Shown here piece after piece: positions 1-9,627 of a stretch of 64,000 nt of DNA (position 1 is the first letter of the stretch; every line of letters begins with the position of its first letter). The notes under the pieces were generated by a model, which was not told the DNA's origin, ran no database searches, and worked only from the letters and a program-made list of their open reading frames with translations. The DNA lies in contig CAWFMF010000003.1 of the NCBI GenBank assembly GCA_963816985.1, positions 62,001-126,000 of the forward strand. Reading direction: 5' to 3'. The translations under genes and the position numbers were made by a program. The stretch is from JAIVJM01 sp963816985. Lineage in GTDB: Bacteria; Acidobacteriota; Blastocatellia; Pyrinomonadales; Pyrinomonadaceae.

Positions 1-1
1 C

Positions 2-1750
2 GACGCTCTGGCCTTGCGCCCCTCGCAACGCCTCAACTTCTCGGCGCGCGTCGAGCACGCGATTGATAAAATCCACGCGCTCCGCTTCGAGTACCAGCGC
101 AACTCAATCAGTCAGGAGAACCTCGGCGTCGGCGACTTCGATCTACCCGAACGCGCCTACGCCTTCGACCAGACCGAACACCTCTTCCGCCTCTCCGAGT
201 CCGGCGTCTTCAAGAAGAAGTATCTCAACGAGCTGCGCTTTCAGGCCCGCTGGCAGGAGCGCGAGACGCGCGCCGACGTGAACGCGCCCGCCCTCCTCGT
301 CGCCGGGGCCTTCAACGGCGGCGGCGCGCTCACGCGCGGCACGCGCGCCCTGCGCGAGATAGAGGTTGCGGATAACCTCGACTTCGCCACCGAGAAACAC
401 TCGATGCGCGCCGGGGTCGAGTTCGAGGCCGGGAGCTACCGCAGCGACGAGACCTCGAACCCCTTCGGCACTTTCACCTTCGCGAGCCTCGAAGCCTTCC
501 GCGCCGGAACGCCCACGACCTTCTCGCAGCGCATCGGCGACCCATCGCTTTCCTTCTCGCAGTACCAGTTCGCTTGGTACTGGCAGGACGACTGGCGCGT
601 GCGCAAAGACTTGATGCTGAGCTACGGCGTGCGCCACGAGTTACAGACGAACCTCGACGACCGCTCCAACTTCGCGCCGCGCGTCGGCCTCGCGTGGACG
701 CCCTTGAAGTCCGGAACCGTCACCGTCCGCGCGGGCGCGGGCGTCTTCTACGACTGGTTCGAGTCCGGCACTTACGAACAGGCATTGAGGGTTGACGGCC
801 AGCGGCAACGAGACCTCGTCGTCCGCGACCCCGACTTCTCAGACCCGCTCGGAGGCGGCACAGGGATAGCTCTGCCGCCGGGCCGGATTCAGGTTGACCC
901 CAACTTGCGGATGCCCTCGGTCTGGATGGCCTCGGTCGGCGTCGAGACGCGCATCACACCGCAGCTCCGGCTCTCGACCGACTATCGCTTCGAGCGCGGC
1001 CTACACCTCCTGCGCGGGCGCAACGTCAACGCGCCCCTCGAAGGTTTGGGGCGGCCCGACCCTTCGCTCGGCAACGTCACGCAGATCGAATCGTCGGCCA
1101 CCTCGACCACGCAGCGTCTCACCTTCCACCTCATGCCCGCGATGATTAAGAGCGGCTTCTTCTGGTCAACCATGTACGCCTACTCGCGCTCCCTGAGCGA
1201 CACGGCTGGCCCGTTGAGCCTCGCGGCGAACAACTCGGACTTTCGCGGCGAGTGGGGGCCCGCGCCGAACGACGTGCGCCACTTCTTCTCGGCGATGCTC
1301 AACCGGAAAATCTATAAAGGCTTCTCGCTCGGCTTGATGTTCGGCGCGAACTCCGCGCCGCCCTACAACGTCACGACCGGCTTCGACGACAACGGCGACA
1401 CCGTGAGCAACGACCGCCCCTTGGGCGTCACGCGCAACAGCGAGCGCGGGGCCGCGCGCTGGGACTTGGGGACGCGGCTCGGCTGGAGCTTCGGCTTCGG
1501 CGGCGAGCGCGCGGCGACCTCGATGGCGGGGCCGATGGTCGTCCGCATCGGCGGCGACGGCGGCGGGCCGTCACTCCCCGGCGCGAGCAACAAGAAGTAT
1601 CGCCTCGAACTCTACGCGCAGGTCTTCAACCTCCTCAACCACTCGAACCTCGTCGGCTTCTCCGGCGTCCGAACCTCGCCCTTCTTCGGGCAGGCCACCG
1701 CCTCCATGCCCGGTCGCCGCGTCGAGACGGGGATGCGGTTCAGCTTCTAA
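2..1750 (+). CDS. TonB-dependent receptor, Oar-like beta-barrel (5' partial)
   Basis: Only the C-terminal part (about 580 residues) is present; the frame is open to the left edge, so the start and the plug domain lie outside the window. The protein is rich in alternating aromatic and charged residues typical of outer-membrane beta strands (for example DWRVRKDLMLSYGVRHE and APRVGLAWTP) and ends in METGMRFSF, with a terminal Phe as in outer-membrane barrels. This matches the large Oar-like, carboxypeptidase-regulatory-domain TonB receptors that are abundant in Acidobacteriota, which are presumed to import oligosaccharides or peptides. The ligand cannot be read from this fragment. A large palindromic element follows the stop. 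Confidence 0.8.
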   Translation, partial: DALALRPSQRLNFSARVEHAIDKIHALRFEYQRNSISQENLGVGDFDLPERAYAFDQTEHLFRLSESGVFKKKYLNELRFQARWQERETRADVNAPALLVAGAFNGGGALTRGTRALREIEVADNLDFATEKHSMRAGVEFEAGSYRSDETSNPFGTFTFASLEAFRAGTPTTFSQRIGDPSLSFSQYQFAWYWQDDWRVRKDLMLSYGVRHELQTNLDDRSNFAPRVGLAWTPLKSGTVTVRAGAGVFYDWFESGTYEQALRVDGQRQRDLVVRDPDFSDPLGGGTGIALPPGRIQVDPNLRMPSVWMASVGVETRITPQLRLSTDYRFERGLHLLRGRNVNAPLEGLGRPDPSLGNVTQIESSATSTTQRLTFHLMPAMIKSGFFWSTMYAYSRSLSDTAGPLSLAANNSDFRGEWGPAPNDVRHFFSAMLNRKIYKGFSLGLMFGANSAPPYNVTTGFDDNGDTVSNDRPLGVTRNSERGAARWDLGTRLGWSFGFGGERAATSMAGPMVVRIGGDGGGPSLPGASNKKYRLELYAQVFNLLNHSNLVGFSGVRTSPFFGQATASMPGRRVETGMRFSF

Positions 1751-1778
1751 GAAGCGGTTTGAAATGATGTGGTCGGAG

Positions 1779-2001
1779 CCCTGAAAGGGCTCAAGATAAT
1801 AGCCGGGGGCAGAGTGCGAAGCACGCCGCCCCCGGTCATGTGTAAATAAAAAGATTCGACCCTGAAAGGGTCGCAGGCTCAACGTCGAACTGCGACCCCT
1901 TCAGGGTCGGATTCTTTCTGTTGCCTGTTCCGGGGGCGTCGCTCAAGCGCTGCGCACTTTCACTTGCCCCCGGCTATTGTCTTTGTCCCCTTCGGGGACA
2001 T
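1779..2001. repeat. Composite palindromic intergenic element, family A copy 1
   Basis: A nested inverted repeat of about 220 bp. The outer arms carry AATAGCCGGGGGC and its complement GCCCCCGGCTATT, and a central hairpin carries GACCCTGAAAGGGTCG against CGACCCCTTCAGGGTCGG. The same architecture recurs at 7049-7278 and 17271-17479. It fills most of the 1751-2102 gap between the receptor and the gluconokinase gene. It has no coding potential. It looks like a REP/BIME-type non-autonomous element; no RAYT transposase is in the window. Confidence 0.8.
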
Positions 2002-2102
2002 GAAGAGCCTTTTCAAACAGCTTCCAAGACATTGCTCGTTCATCCACACGGTTTGATTGCCGACCCGCCTCGCGCGCTCTAAACTCTTCCGACGGAGGAC
2101 AC

Positions 2103-2585
2103 ATGGTCATCATCCTGATGGGCGTCACCGGCTCCGGCAAGACGACAATCGGGCGCGGGCTCGCGCGCGAGTTGGGCTGGGAGTTCGACGACGCCGACGA
2201 CTTTCACCCGGCGGCCAACGTCTTGAAGATGGCGCGCGGCGTCCCGCTCGACGACGCGGATCGCGCGCCGTGGCTCGACACGTTGCGCGAACTCGTCCGC
2301 GCGCGCGTCCGAAGAGGCGAGAACGCCGTCCTCGCCTGCTCGGCTCTGAAGGAGAGCTACCGCGAACGCCTCCTCGTTGACGAGACCGTCAAGCTCGTCT
2401 ACCTCAAAGGCGAATACGGACTCATCCGCGAACGCCTGCGCGAACGGCGTGGGCACTTCATGAAAGCCTCTCTGCTCGACAGTCAGTTCGACGCGCTCGA
2501 AGAGCCGGGGCAAGGATTGCGGGTTGATGTCTCCTCGCCGCCGGAGGAAATCATCAAGCTCATCCGAGACGGTCTCGGCGTGTAG
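2103..2585 (+). CDS. gntK: Gluconokinase
   Basis: The 160-residue protein has a P-loop at residues 7-15 (GVTGSGKTT) directly after the N-terminal strand. It continues with the gluconokinase signature FDDADDFHPAANVLKMARG and later GHFMKASLLDSQFDALE, matching GntK/thermoresistant gluconokinase in both length and motifs. It phosphorylates D-gluconate with ATP to 6-phosphogluconate, feeding the pentose-phosphate or Entner-Doudoroff pathway in the cytosol. The ATG is preceded by a good ribosome site (GGAGG about 8 nt upstream). It is monocistronic here; no gluconate permease or regulator lies next to it. Confidence 0.93.
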   Translation: MVIILMGVTGSGKTTIGRGLARELGWEFDDADDFHPAANVLKMARGVPLDDADRAPWLDTLRELVRARVRRGENAVLACSALKESYRERLLVDETVKLVYLKGEYGLIRERLRERRGHFMKASLLDSQFDALEEPGQGLRVDVSSPPEEIIKLIRDGLGV

Positions 2586-2718
2586 CGCGGAGGCCGGACG
2601 GGGAAGAATGTGACCCGGCGCTCTATCTCTCGCGGGCCGCGATGTCTCCGGCCTCGAAGTCGAGTTATATTGTCCGAGAGCGTTACTTCTTTTAAATCGC
2701 TCGGAGGAAGAATAAAAA

Positions 2719-3096
2719 ATGGAGAGACTTTTCTTTGTGGTCGGGGCCGTCTCGGCGTGCGTCGGGGTGGCGGTCGGGGCGTTCGGCGCGCACGGTTTGA
2801 AGAACCGGCTCGACGCCGAGGCGCTGGCCGTCTTCGAGGTCGGCGTGCGGTATCAGATGTATCACGCCTTCGCGTTGATGGCGGCGGCGTGGGCTTGGTC
2901 GCGTTGGCCGGGGACTCTGGCCGTCGCGGGCGGGTGGCTCTTCGTCGTGGGCACGCTCCTCTTTTCGGGCAGCCTCTACGCGTTGAGTTTGACGGGCGTG
3001 CGCTGGCTCGGCGCGATTACGCCTCTCGGCGGGCTCGCGTTCCTCGCCGGGTGGCTGTGCCTCGCGGCGCACGTCTTGAAGTCCGGCAATAGCTGA
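2719..3096 (+). CDS. DUF423 family small membrane protein
   Basis: A 125-residue protein with four predicted membrane helices. It opens with a helix and the family signature VGAFGAHGLKNRL, then RYQMYHAFALM, and ends with LGGLAFLAGWLCLA. This is the DUF423 (YgdD/TMEM256-like) family of inner-membrane proteins, whose biochemical function is not established. The start is supported by GGAGGAAG about 9 nt upstream. It converges on the serine hydrolase gene, with a palindromic repeat in the gap. Confidence 0.9.
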   Translation: MERLFFVVGAVSACVGVAVGAFGAHGLKNRLDAEALAVFEVGVRYQMYHAFALMAAAWAWSRWPGTLAVAGGWLFVVGTLLFSGSLYALSLTGVRWLGAITPLGGLAFLAGWLCLAAHVLKSGNS

Positions 3097-3130
3097 TAAT
3101 TTAAGGGAAGACGAGACGGGAAGAAATAAC

Positions 3131-3208
3131 GGGCCGCGGATGAACGCGGATGAGCGCAGATCAGAAGTGATTTTAAAATCTGCGCTCATCCGCGTTCATC
3201 CGCGGCCC
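3131..3208. repeat. Palindromic intergenic element, family D copy 1
   Basis: A nearly perfect hairpin of about 78 bp. One arm contains GCGGATGAACGCGGATG and the other its complement CATCCGCGTTCATCCGC, with an AT-rich centre. It sits between two convergent genes (DUF423 and serine hydrolase), where it could also stop transcription. A diverged copy lies at 22326-22409. Confidence 0.8.
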
Positions 3209-3220
3209 CTTCTTAACTTC

Positions 3221-4420
3221 TTAGTTTTTGACGGAGGCGAGCACGCGTTTGATGAGTTCGTCAGGGTTCGGTTGATGCCAGCGCCAGACGATGACGAGGT
3301 CGTGTTCGGGGTCAACCCAGATGGTGTTCGAGCCGTAGCCGAGAGCGGCGTAGCTCGTTTCGGGCGCGCTCGGCCACTCCTTGCGCCCGGTGTTGAGCCA
3401 CCAGAGGAAGCCGTAACCGGGTTTGACCGAACTCGGCTCGGTCGCCGCCTTCACCCAACGCTCGGAGATAATCTGCTTATTCTTCCAACGTCCGTTGCGG
3501 AGGAAGAGATAGCCGAACCGCGCCTCGTCGCGCGTGCTGATCCAGAGGCCGCCGCCCCAGCGCGTGCCGCCGCCAACCGACGACATCTTCTTTCCGTCAA
3601 CCATCACGTCCGAGTTCGCGTAGCCGTGATACTGCCAGGTGTTTGAAGCCCCAATCTCGTCCATCACTTCATCTTTCAGGACTCGCGGCAAAGGCTTGCG
3701 CCAGACGCGCAAGAGCGACAGAGAGAAGCGGTTGATGCGCACGTCGTTGTACTCCCAGAACGTGCCCGGCTCTTTTGTGGGCCGAGGCTCGCGCTTGCCC
3801 TTGCCGAACTGCTCGACGCCGACGAAGTCGCTCTTCTTCCCCCACATCTCGCCTTCCCACTCGCTCGTCTGCCGCGCGTGTTGCTCCCAAGTGACCTTCG
3901 CGTTGTGCGGCGAGTCGTAGCCGCCGTCCTTTATATAATCGCGCACGGGGTCTTCGACGCGCCGAATCAGCCCCCGGTCGAGCGCGAGGCCGAGGACGGT
4001 TGAGAGGAAACTCTTGGCGACGCTGTAGGTCGGGTCAATGCGGCGCGTGTCGCCCCACTCGGCGACGACGTAGCCGTGGCGGATGACGATGCCGTTGGTC
4101 TCGCCGCGCTCTTTGGGGAGCGGGCCGAGCAGCGAGCCGAACGTCTCGACCTGCGTCGAGAAGTCGCGCGGCACGCGCGTCTCCTGCGTCTTCGCGTAGG
4201 CGACGGCCTCGTCCAAGAGCGCCGAGTCCATCCCGACATCTTCCGCGCGCCTGCGCTCCCACGCGTCGCCGCGCGGCGGGTAGTAGACGGATTTCCGCGC
4301 GCCGCTCTTCGTCGCCGTCTGCGCGGACGCATCACGCACGGGCGCGACGCCGGATGAAAGCAACAGCACGAAAGCGGCGAGTAAAATTGCCGCGACAAGT
4401 TTCGATGTCTTCTCAAGCAT
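3221..4420 (-). CDS. Secreted serine hydrolase, class C beta-lactamase/PBP fold
   Basis: The 399-residue protein begins with a hydrophobic signal segment (VAAILLAAFVLLLSSGVAP, likely cleaved after ASAQ). The beta-lactamase-fold SxxK motif is SVAK (in PTYSVAKSFLSTV); the tyrosine motif is probably EYND. A glycine-rich GGTRWGGGLWIS and the later ALGYGSNTIWVDP match this family, which includes EstB-like esterases and 6-aminohexanoate-dimer hydrolase. It is probably a periplasmic hydrolase of an ester, amide or peptide; the substrate is unknown. It is divergent from the histidine kinase gene, with a long palindrome between them. Confidence 0.85.
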   Translation of the reverse strand: MLEKTSKLVAAILLAAFVLLLSSGVAPVRDASAQTATKSGARKSVYYPPRGDAWERRRAEDVGMDSALLDEAVAYAKTQETRVPRDFSTQVETFGSLLGPLPKERGETNGIVIRHGYVVAEWGDTRRIDPTYSVAKSFLSTVLGLALDRGLIRRVEDPVRDYIKDGGYDSPHNAKVTWEQHARQTSEWEGEMWGKKSDFVGVEQFGKGKREPRPTKEPGTFWEYNDVRINRFSLSLLRVWRKPLPRVLKDEVMDEIGASNTWQYHGYANSDVMVDGKKMSSVGGGTRWGGGLWISTRDEARFGYLFLRNGRWKNKQIISERWVKAATEPSSVKPGYGFLWWLNTGRKEWPSAPETSYAALGYGSNTIWVDPEHDLVIVWRWHQPNPDELIKRVLASVKN

Positions 4421-4430
4421 GGCTCAACGA

Positions 4431-4604
4431 GTCAGAACCGCCTGCGGTAGCGGGCGGGTGAACAAGGCAAAAGGAAAAAGGTAAAGGGTAAAAGTACGGA
4501 GGGGAGCACTTCTCTCGACACATCGTCCGTCCCCACTTTTGCCTTTTACCTTTTTCCTTTTGCCTTGGCGAAGCGACCCGCCCGCTACCGCAGGCGGTTC
4601 CGAC
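4431..4604. repeat. Long nested palindrome, family E
   Basis: A 174-bp inverted repeat. The outer arms are about 29 bp (containing CCGCCTGCGGTAGCGGGCGG and its complement) and the inner arms are A/T-rich (AAGGCAAAAGGAAAAAGG against CCTTTTTCCTTTTGCCTT). It fills the gap between two divergent genes (4421-4687), so it overlaps any promoters there. The GGTAGCGGGCGGGT core resembles family C. Only one copy is in the window. Confidence 0.75.
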
Positions 4605-4687
4605 CTGTCCGAATTTAAAGATTGATACATCCGCGTTAGGCGGCTATGTTAACAATCAAAGCCGAAACGCGCTAGAGTGTAAGCAAG

Positions 4688-6998
4688 GTGACGCCGGAAC
4701 AGTTCCTCCAACTAGCCAGAGTCTTACCCGAACCCATGTGCCTCGTCTCGGACGACGGGCGGGTGCTCGCCGCCAATCCTCCGGCGGCGCGACTGCTCGG
4801 CCTGCCCGCCGCAACGTCTCAAACGACTCGACTCACGGAACTCGTCGCCGACGACGCGGAGAAACTCAAAGAGTACCTCCGCGACTGCGCACGCGCGGCG
4901 GAGATGCTGCAAGGGACTCTGCGCCTGCGCTCGGAGGGGGGCGGGGAACTCGCTTGTCGCTGCGAAGGGGCCGGGGTCGCGGCGCGCGACGGCGACGCGC
5001 CCGCGCTCGTCCTCCTGCGCTTCATCTTCGAGGAAGCGCCGAGTGCGAACGAGCAACGCTTCCGGATGTTCATGGAGAACCTGCCGGGGCTCGCGTGGAT
5101 GAAAGACCTCGAAGGCCGCTACGTCTACGCCAACGCCAACGCCGCCGAAGCCTTCGGCACGCCGCGCGAGGAGCTTTACGGGAAGACCGACGAAGAAATC
5201 TTCCCGCCGGAGACCGCCCAACAGTTCCGCGCCAACGACCGCCGCGCGCTCGAAAGCGGGGCGTGCGTCCAGACCTTGGAGACTTTGGAGCAGGAGGATG
5301 GCGTTCACCACTCCATCGTCAGCAAGTTTCCCATCCTCGGCGCGGGCGGCGCGGCGGAGTTCGTCGGCGGCGTCGCCGTGGACATCACCGAGTACCGGCG
5401 GGGCGAAGACGCCCTGCGCGAGAGCGAGGAGAAGTACCGCAGCCTCCTCGAAGGCGCGAACGACATCATCTACTCGCACGACCTGACGGGCAAGTATCTC
5501 ACCATCAACCGCGCGGGCGCGGAGGTCACGGGCTGGACGCGCGAAGAGATTCTCGGCGGCCTCAACATCGCGCAGGTCGTCGTCCCCGAACACCTCGAAC
5601 TGGCGAAGGAGATGACGCGGCAGAAGCTCACAGACCCCTCGCCCACAATCTACGAGGTGGACATCAACACCAGAGACGGGCGGCGTCTGACGCTCGAAGT
5701 GAGCACGCGCATCGCCTTCCATGGCGGGCGTCCCGTGGCGGTCGAAGGCATCGCCCGCGACGTGACCGAGCGCAAGCGCGTCGAGCGCGTGAGGGAAGAG
5801 CTGCTCGAACGCGAGCAGGCGGCGCGGCGCGAGTTGGAAGAGGCTTCGCGCCTCAAGGACGAGTTCCTTGCGACCGTCTCGCACGAACTACGAACACCTT
5901 TGACGGCCATCTTCGGGTGGGCGCACCTGCTCCGCTCCGAGAGTCTGGATGAAGAGACACGCGCCCGCGCCGTCGAGATCATCGAGCGCAACGCGCGCTC
6001 GCAGAAGCAGCTCATTGACGACATCCTCGATGTCTCGCGCATCATCACCGGCAAGATTCGCATCAACGTCCGGCCCGTCGAACTCCTGCCCGTCATCGAG
6101 TCGGCGCGCGAGGCCGTCCAGCCCGCGGCGGCGGCCAAGGAGATTATCTTTCAACTCGAATACGACTTCCGCGAGGCCTCCGTCATCGGCGACGCCGACC
6201 GCCTCCAACAAGTCATCTGGAACCTCTTGTCGAACGCCGTTAAGTTCACGCCCGCCGGAGGAATCATCGCTCTCAGGACTCGCGCGCGCGGGCCGCCACG
6301 CCGAGATACGCGTCAGGGACACGGGCGAAGGCATCGCGCCGGAGTTTCTGCCGCGCGTCTTCGAGCGTTTCAGTCAGGCCGACGGCTCCATCACGCGCGA
6401 GCACGGCGGTCTCGGTCTTGGCCTCGCCATCGTCCGCCACTTGGTCGAGCTGCACGGCGGGAGCGTCCACGCCGAGAGCGAGGGCAAGGGAAGCGGCGCG
6501 TCCTTCATCGTCATGCTGCCGCTCAGAGGGCGCGAGCCCGGAGAGCCGCCGACGCCGCTCGCCCACGAGACGCGGAGCGACGGGCGGGGCGAGCCGCTTC
6601 TGCCGGACGAGTCGGACAGGCTCAAGGGCCTGCGCGTGCTGGTCGTGGATGATGAAGAAGACGCCCTCTCGCTCATCTCGACGGCGCTTAGGATGAGCGG
6701 CGCGTCGGTCTCGACCGCCACGTCCGCCGCCGAGGCTCTGGGCGCGCTCGCGCGCGAGCGATTCGACCTCCTCGTCTCCGACATCGGGATGCCGAATGTT
6801 GACGGCTACGAGCTTCTCCGCCGCGCATCCGAACTCGGCGTCGAAATCCCTGCCGTCGCCCTCACGGCCTACGCCAGAGACGAAGACCGCCGCCGCGCCC
6901 TCGAAGCGGGCTACCGCGAACACCTCCCGAAACCCATCGCGCCCGCCGACTTGGTTGATGCCGTCGCGCGCCTTGCCGTGCAGGGTAAAGGGGAGTAA
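4688..6998 (+). CDS. Hybrid sensor histidine kinase with PAS domains and receiver (frameshifted)
   Basis: One gene split by an indel near 6283-6290, in a CGCGCGCG run. The first part (4688 to about 6285) has an N-terminal PAS-like domain, two further PAS domains (RFRMFMENLPGLAWMKDLEG and KYRSLLEGANDIIYSHDLTG) with PAC motifs, and HisKA with the phospho-acceptor His at residue 399 (SHELRTPLTAIFGW). The N-box follows (VIWNLLSNAVKFTPAGG). The other frame continues with the G-boxes (DTGEGIAPEF, GGLGLGLAIV) and a C-terminal receiver (VLVVDDEED, SDIGMPNVDG, LPKPIAP). No transmembrane segment is seen, so it is probably cytosolic. The GTG start has a weak ribosome site. The domain order is intact across the break, so an assembly error is more likely than a dead gene. 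Confidence 0.85.
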
Positions 6999-7048
6999 GA
7001 CGGCTTGGGGCGGAAGCCCGACCGTGAGGGAGGGCGTCTTCGAGCGGA

Positions 7049-7278
7049 TGCCCTGAAAGGGCATAAGGTAATAGCCGGGGGCAAGCGAGAGCGCATGAGC
7101 GCTTGAGCGTCGCCCCCGGAACAGACGAGAAAACAAATCCGACCCTGAAGGGGTCGCGGATTCAACGTTGAATCCGCGACCCCTTCAGGGTCGAACTCCT
7201 TCATCGAATGCTAACCGGGGGCGGCGCAAACTCTGTTTGCTCTGCCCCCGGCTATTATCTTCATCCCCTTCGGGGATA
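7049..7278. repeat. Composite palindromic intergenic element, family A copy 2
   Basis: Same architecture as 1779-2001: outer arms with AATAGCCGGGGGC/GCCCCCGGCTATT, and a central hairpin with GACCCTGAAGGGGTCGCGG against CCGCGACCCCTTCAGGGTC. It fills the 6999-7325 gap, between the convergent kinase and DACNV genes. I see no gene in this gap. Confidence 0.8.
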
Positions 7279-7325
7279 CTTCTACTGATGCACGCGCCCT
7301 CCCTCACGGTCGGGCTTCTGCCTCT

Positions 7326-8495
7326 TTACATGAGGAGGATGTCAACGCGGTGGGCGTGCACCATGTATTCGCAGGGCGACCAGGCGAAGACGGTGAAGCG
7401 ACCGTCCTGTGAGGCGACGAGGGCGACGGCGTCCTTCTGATCCTGTACGAACTGCGCCGCCGAGAGGTGCCGCGTCCCGCCGATGTTGGTGGGGTGGACG
7501 ACCGCCGCCGTGCCTTCGATGACCGGCTCGGTCAGGACTACTTCTCTGACCTGCTCGCCGCCGTCGCGCCGCCCGATCTTCGCGCCGAAGGCGAGCACCT
7601 GGAAGCGGTCGCTGATGATGGTCGCGCCGTCAACGGCGGTGAGCCCCGCGACCGCATCCACGGCGTCAATGAAGGCCTCCTGCCACGTCTGCTGGTTCCG
7701 CTCTTCGGGGTCGCGCTGCATCAGCTCGGCCAGCTCCGAGAAGGGCGGCTCGACCGAGTAGGTGACGGGCAGGACGATGGACTCGCGCCACTCCTCCGAG
7801 CCGTGCGGCACGACGAGGAGCGAGCCGCCCCGGCGGTGCGCGCGCATCGAGGCGGCCAACTGCACGAGCGCGTTGACGGACTCGACCCCGGTGACGGGCG
7901 TCGGCGCGCCGAAGCCGAGCAGAGACGTGAGCAGCTCCGGGCAGTCGGGCAGGCTCGTCCCCTGCTCGTCAACGATTTTTATCTGGTCGCCTTTGAGCAC
8001 GGCGACGTTGACGAACTTGCTCGCCTCCTGACCGCGACGGTATTTCACCACCAGCAGTCCGGGCTCGACCACTTCAAGGACGAAGCAGAGCTTCGGTATC
8101 GTCCTCGTCGTGCCCCAGACGCGGAGCGCGCCGCCGGGGTCGCGCCAGACGCCGAGGTGGATGCCGGGGCGCTCGACCGCCGGCGCGAGTTTGGCGAGCG
8201 CGGCGGCGTCGAGCGGAAGCTCGCGCTCGAAGCGGAGCGGCTGCCCGGCCTCTTCGGGCGGGAGAAAAGCGAGCGAGATTTTCGGCGAGTAGCCTTCTTC
8301 GCGCCGCAGGCTCGCCCAGAAGGCGGCGTCAATGATGGCTTCGATGGTCTGGGCGTCGGCCTCCGGCGCGAGAACCTGCGGGCGTCGCTCTCTGGCCGCC
8401 GCGAGCCTTCGGGCGAAGTAGTCCCGCACCGTCTCGGCGACCGCCCGCGCCGCCTGATAAGTCGCTCCCGTCATCGCTTCTCTGACCTCGCTCAT
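7326..8495 (-). CDS. DACNV sensor / diadenylate-cyclase-like (DisA_N) protein
   Basis: 389 residues, no signal peptide or membrane helix. The C-terminal third resembles the DAC (DisA_N) nucleotidyl-cyclase fold: TAVDGATIISDRFQVLAFG plays the part of the DGA region, and GGTRHLSAAQF (around residue 340) that of the GTRHR(A/T)A region. The long N-terminal part fits the DACNV sensor domain described for such proteins. In true DAC enzymes, DGA and RHR residues bind and convert ATP to c-di-AMP. Here the second Arg of RHR is replaced (RHLSAA), so activity is uncertain. It stands alone. I am fairly confident of the family, not of catalysis. Confidence 0.75.
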   Translation of the reverse strand: MSEVREAMTGATYQAARAVAETVRDYFARRLAAARERRPQVLAPEADAQTIEAIIDAAFWASLRREEGYSPKISLAFLPPEEAGQPLRFERELPLDAAALAKLAPAVERPGIHLGVWRDPGGALRVWGTTRTIPKLCFVLEVVEPGLLVVKYRRGQEASKFVNVAVLKGDQIKIVDEQGTSLPDCPELLTSLLGFGAPTPVTGVESVNALVQLAASMRAHRRGGSLLVVPHGSEEWRESIVLPVTYSVEPPFSELAELMQRDPEERNQQTWQEAFIDAVDAVAGLTAVDGATIISDRFQVLAFGAKIGRRDGGEQVREVVLTEPVIEGTAAVVHPTNIGGTRHLSAAQFVQDQKDAVALVASQDGRFTVFAWSPCEYMVHAHRVDILLM

Positions 8496-8571
8496 CTCAA
8501 CTCAACCTCCGAACCATCCATGCCTGTCCTGTCTAAGAATCCGTATCAAAACATTCGACGCGGGTGATGTC

Positions 8572-8665
8572 TGTAGGGGCAGGGCTTGTCCCTGCCCGCC
8601 GCTTTCGTTAAGAATCAAGTTGAATCTAGTACCACGCGCGGGCAGGGACAAGCCCTGCCCCTACA
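8572..8665. repeat. Palindromic intergenic element, family B copy 1
   Basis: Inverted repeat with 27-bp arms: TGTAGGGGCAGGGCTTGTCC continuing to CTGCCCG, and its complement at the right end, around a variable 40-bp centre. Other copies lie at 23105-23175, 28230-28323 and 30173-30263. It occupies part of the 8496-8898 gap between divergent genes. The rest of that gap (8666-8898) shows no ORF; I looked for a cobalamin or Ni/Co riboswitch ahead of the transporter and could not identify one. Confidence 0.85.
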
Positions 8666-8898
8666 GTTCTGCAACGCGTTCTAAGTTAAACCGCGCACGG
8701 CTTTTTTACCATCCGCCGAGGGCCGTGGGCCAGAGCCGCCGAAGGGCTCGCCGAACGGGCGGTCGTCCCGCAATATGTTAGAGTGTTTCCGTAATTCTTA
8801 AAACGGACGGGACACGAAGGGTCTGAGGTGTGAGCCCGCGCGCGGCGGCGACACTTTCAGGAAGGCCGCTCGCGTGAGTGTCTCCGGCGTAACTTCCG

Positions 8899-9627
8899 AT
8901 GAATGAAATGAACTCCGTCTCGACGGCCTCGGTGCTCGTCTTCGGCTTCGTCCTCGGCCTCAAGCACGCCGTCGAGGCCGACCACCTCGCCGCCGTCTCC
9001 GCCATCGTCAGCGAGCGCAAGAGCCTGCTCGGCTCCGCGTTCGTCGGCGGTCTGTGGGGCTTGGGTCACACCGTCTCTCTGCTCGTGGCGGGCGTCGCGG
9101 TCATCGTCTTTCACGTCGAGATTGGAGAGCGCGCGGCGCTCGCTTTGGAGTTCGGCGTCGGGCTCATGCTCATCTTTCTGGGCGCGAACGCGCTCCGCAA
9201 GCTCGCGCGCGGCGGGCACGTCCACCTCCACGTCCACCAGCACGGGGGCCGCGCGCACGCGCACCCGCACGTCCACGACGCCGCGCCGGAGAAAGACCCG
9301 CGTTCGCACCACGGCCTCAAGGTCGGCGCGCGCCCCGTCGTCGTCGGGATGATTCACGGGCTCGCGGGGAGCGCGGCGTTGATGCTGCTCGTCCTCTCGT
9401 CCATCCCGACGCCCGCGACCGGGCTCCTCTACATCGCCGTCTTCGGCGTCGGCTCGACCGGCGGGATGATGCTGATGAGCGCGCTCGTCGGCCTCCCGCT
9501 GCACTTCACCGCCGCGCGCTTCAACCGCGCGAACCTCGCCGTGCGCGGACTCGCCGGGCTCTTCAGCCTGACGTTCGGACTCTTCATGGCTTACGAAATA
9601 GGCTTCGGCGGCGTGCTCTTCAGGTAA
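8899..9627 (+). CDS. UreH/NicO-type nickel/cobalt transporter
   Basis: A 242-residue integral membrane protein with about six helices. It carries HAVEADH (residues 23-29), the variant of the metal-selectivity motif of NiCoT/UreH-type transporters, followed by GLWGLGHT. A His-rich cytosolic loop (HVHLHVHQHGG then HAHPHVHDA) suits Ni2+ or Co2+ binding. A second signature, VGMIHGLAGSAALMLL, begins the C-terminal half. It probably moves nickel or cobalt across the inner membrane. No urease or hydrogenase genes are nearby, so the user enzyme is unknown. ATG codons at 8899 and 8908 are both possible starts. Confidence 0.85.
   Translation: MNEMNSVSTASVLVFGFVLGLKHAVEADHLAAVSAIVSERKSLLGSAFVGGLWGLGHTVSLLVAGVAVIVFHVEIGERAALALEFGVGLMLIFLGANALRKLARGGHVHLHVHQHGGRAHAHPHVHDAAPEKDPRSHHGLKVGARPVVVGMIHGLAGSAALMLLVLSSIPTPATGLLYIAVFGVGSTGGMMLMSALVGLPLHFTAARFNRANLAVRGLAGLFSLTFGLFMAYEIGFGGVLFR

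Noticed and set aside
1779..2001. CRISPR array
   Set aside because: The repeats are long palindromes, not regularly spaced short direct repeats, and no cas gene is present.
8666..8898. A metal or cobalamin riboswitch before the UreH-type transporter
   Set aside because: I looked for B12-box and NiCo-type conserved blocks and could not match either.
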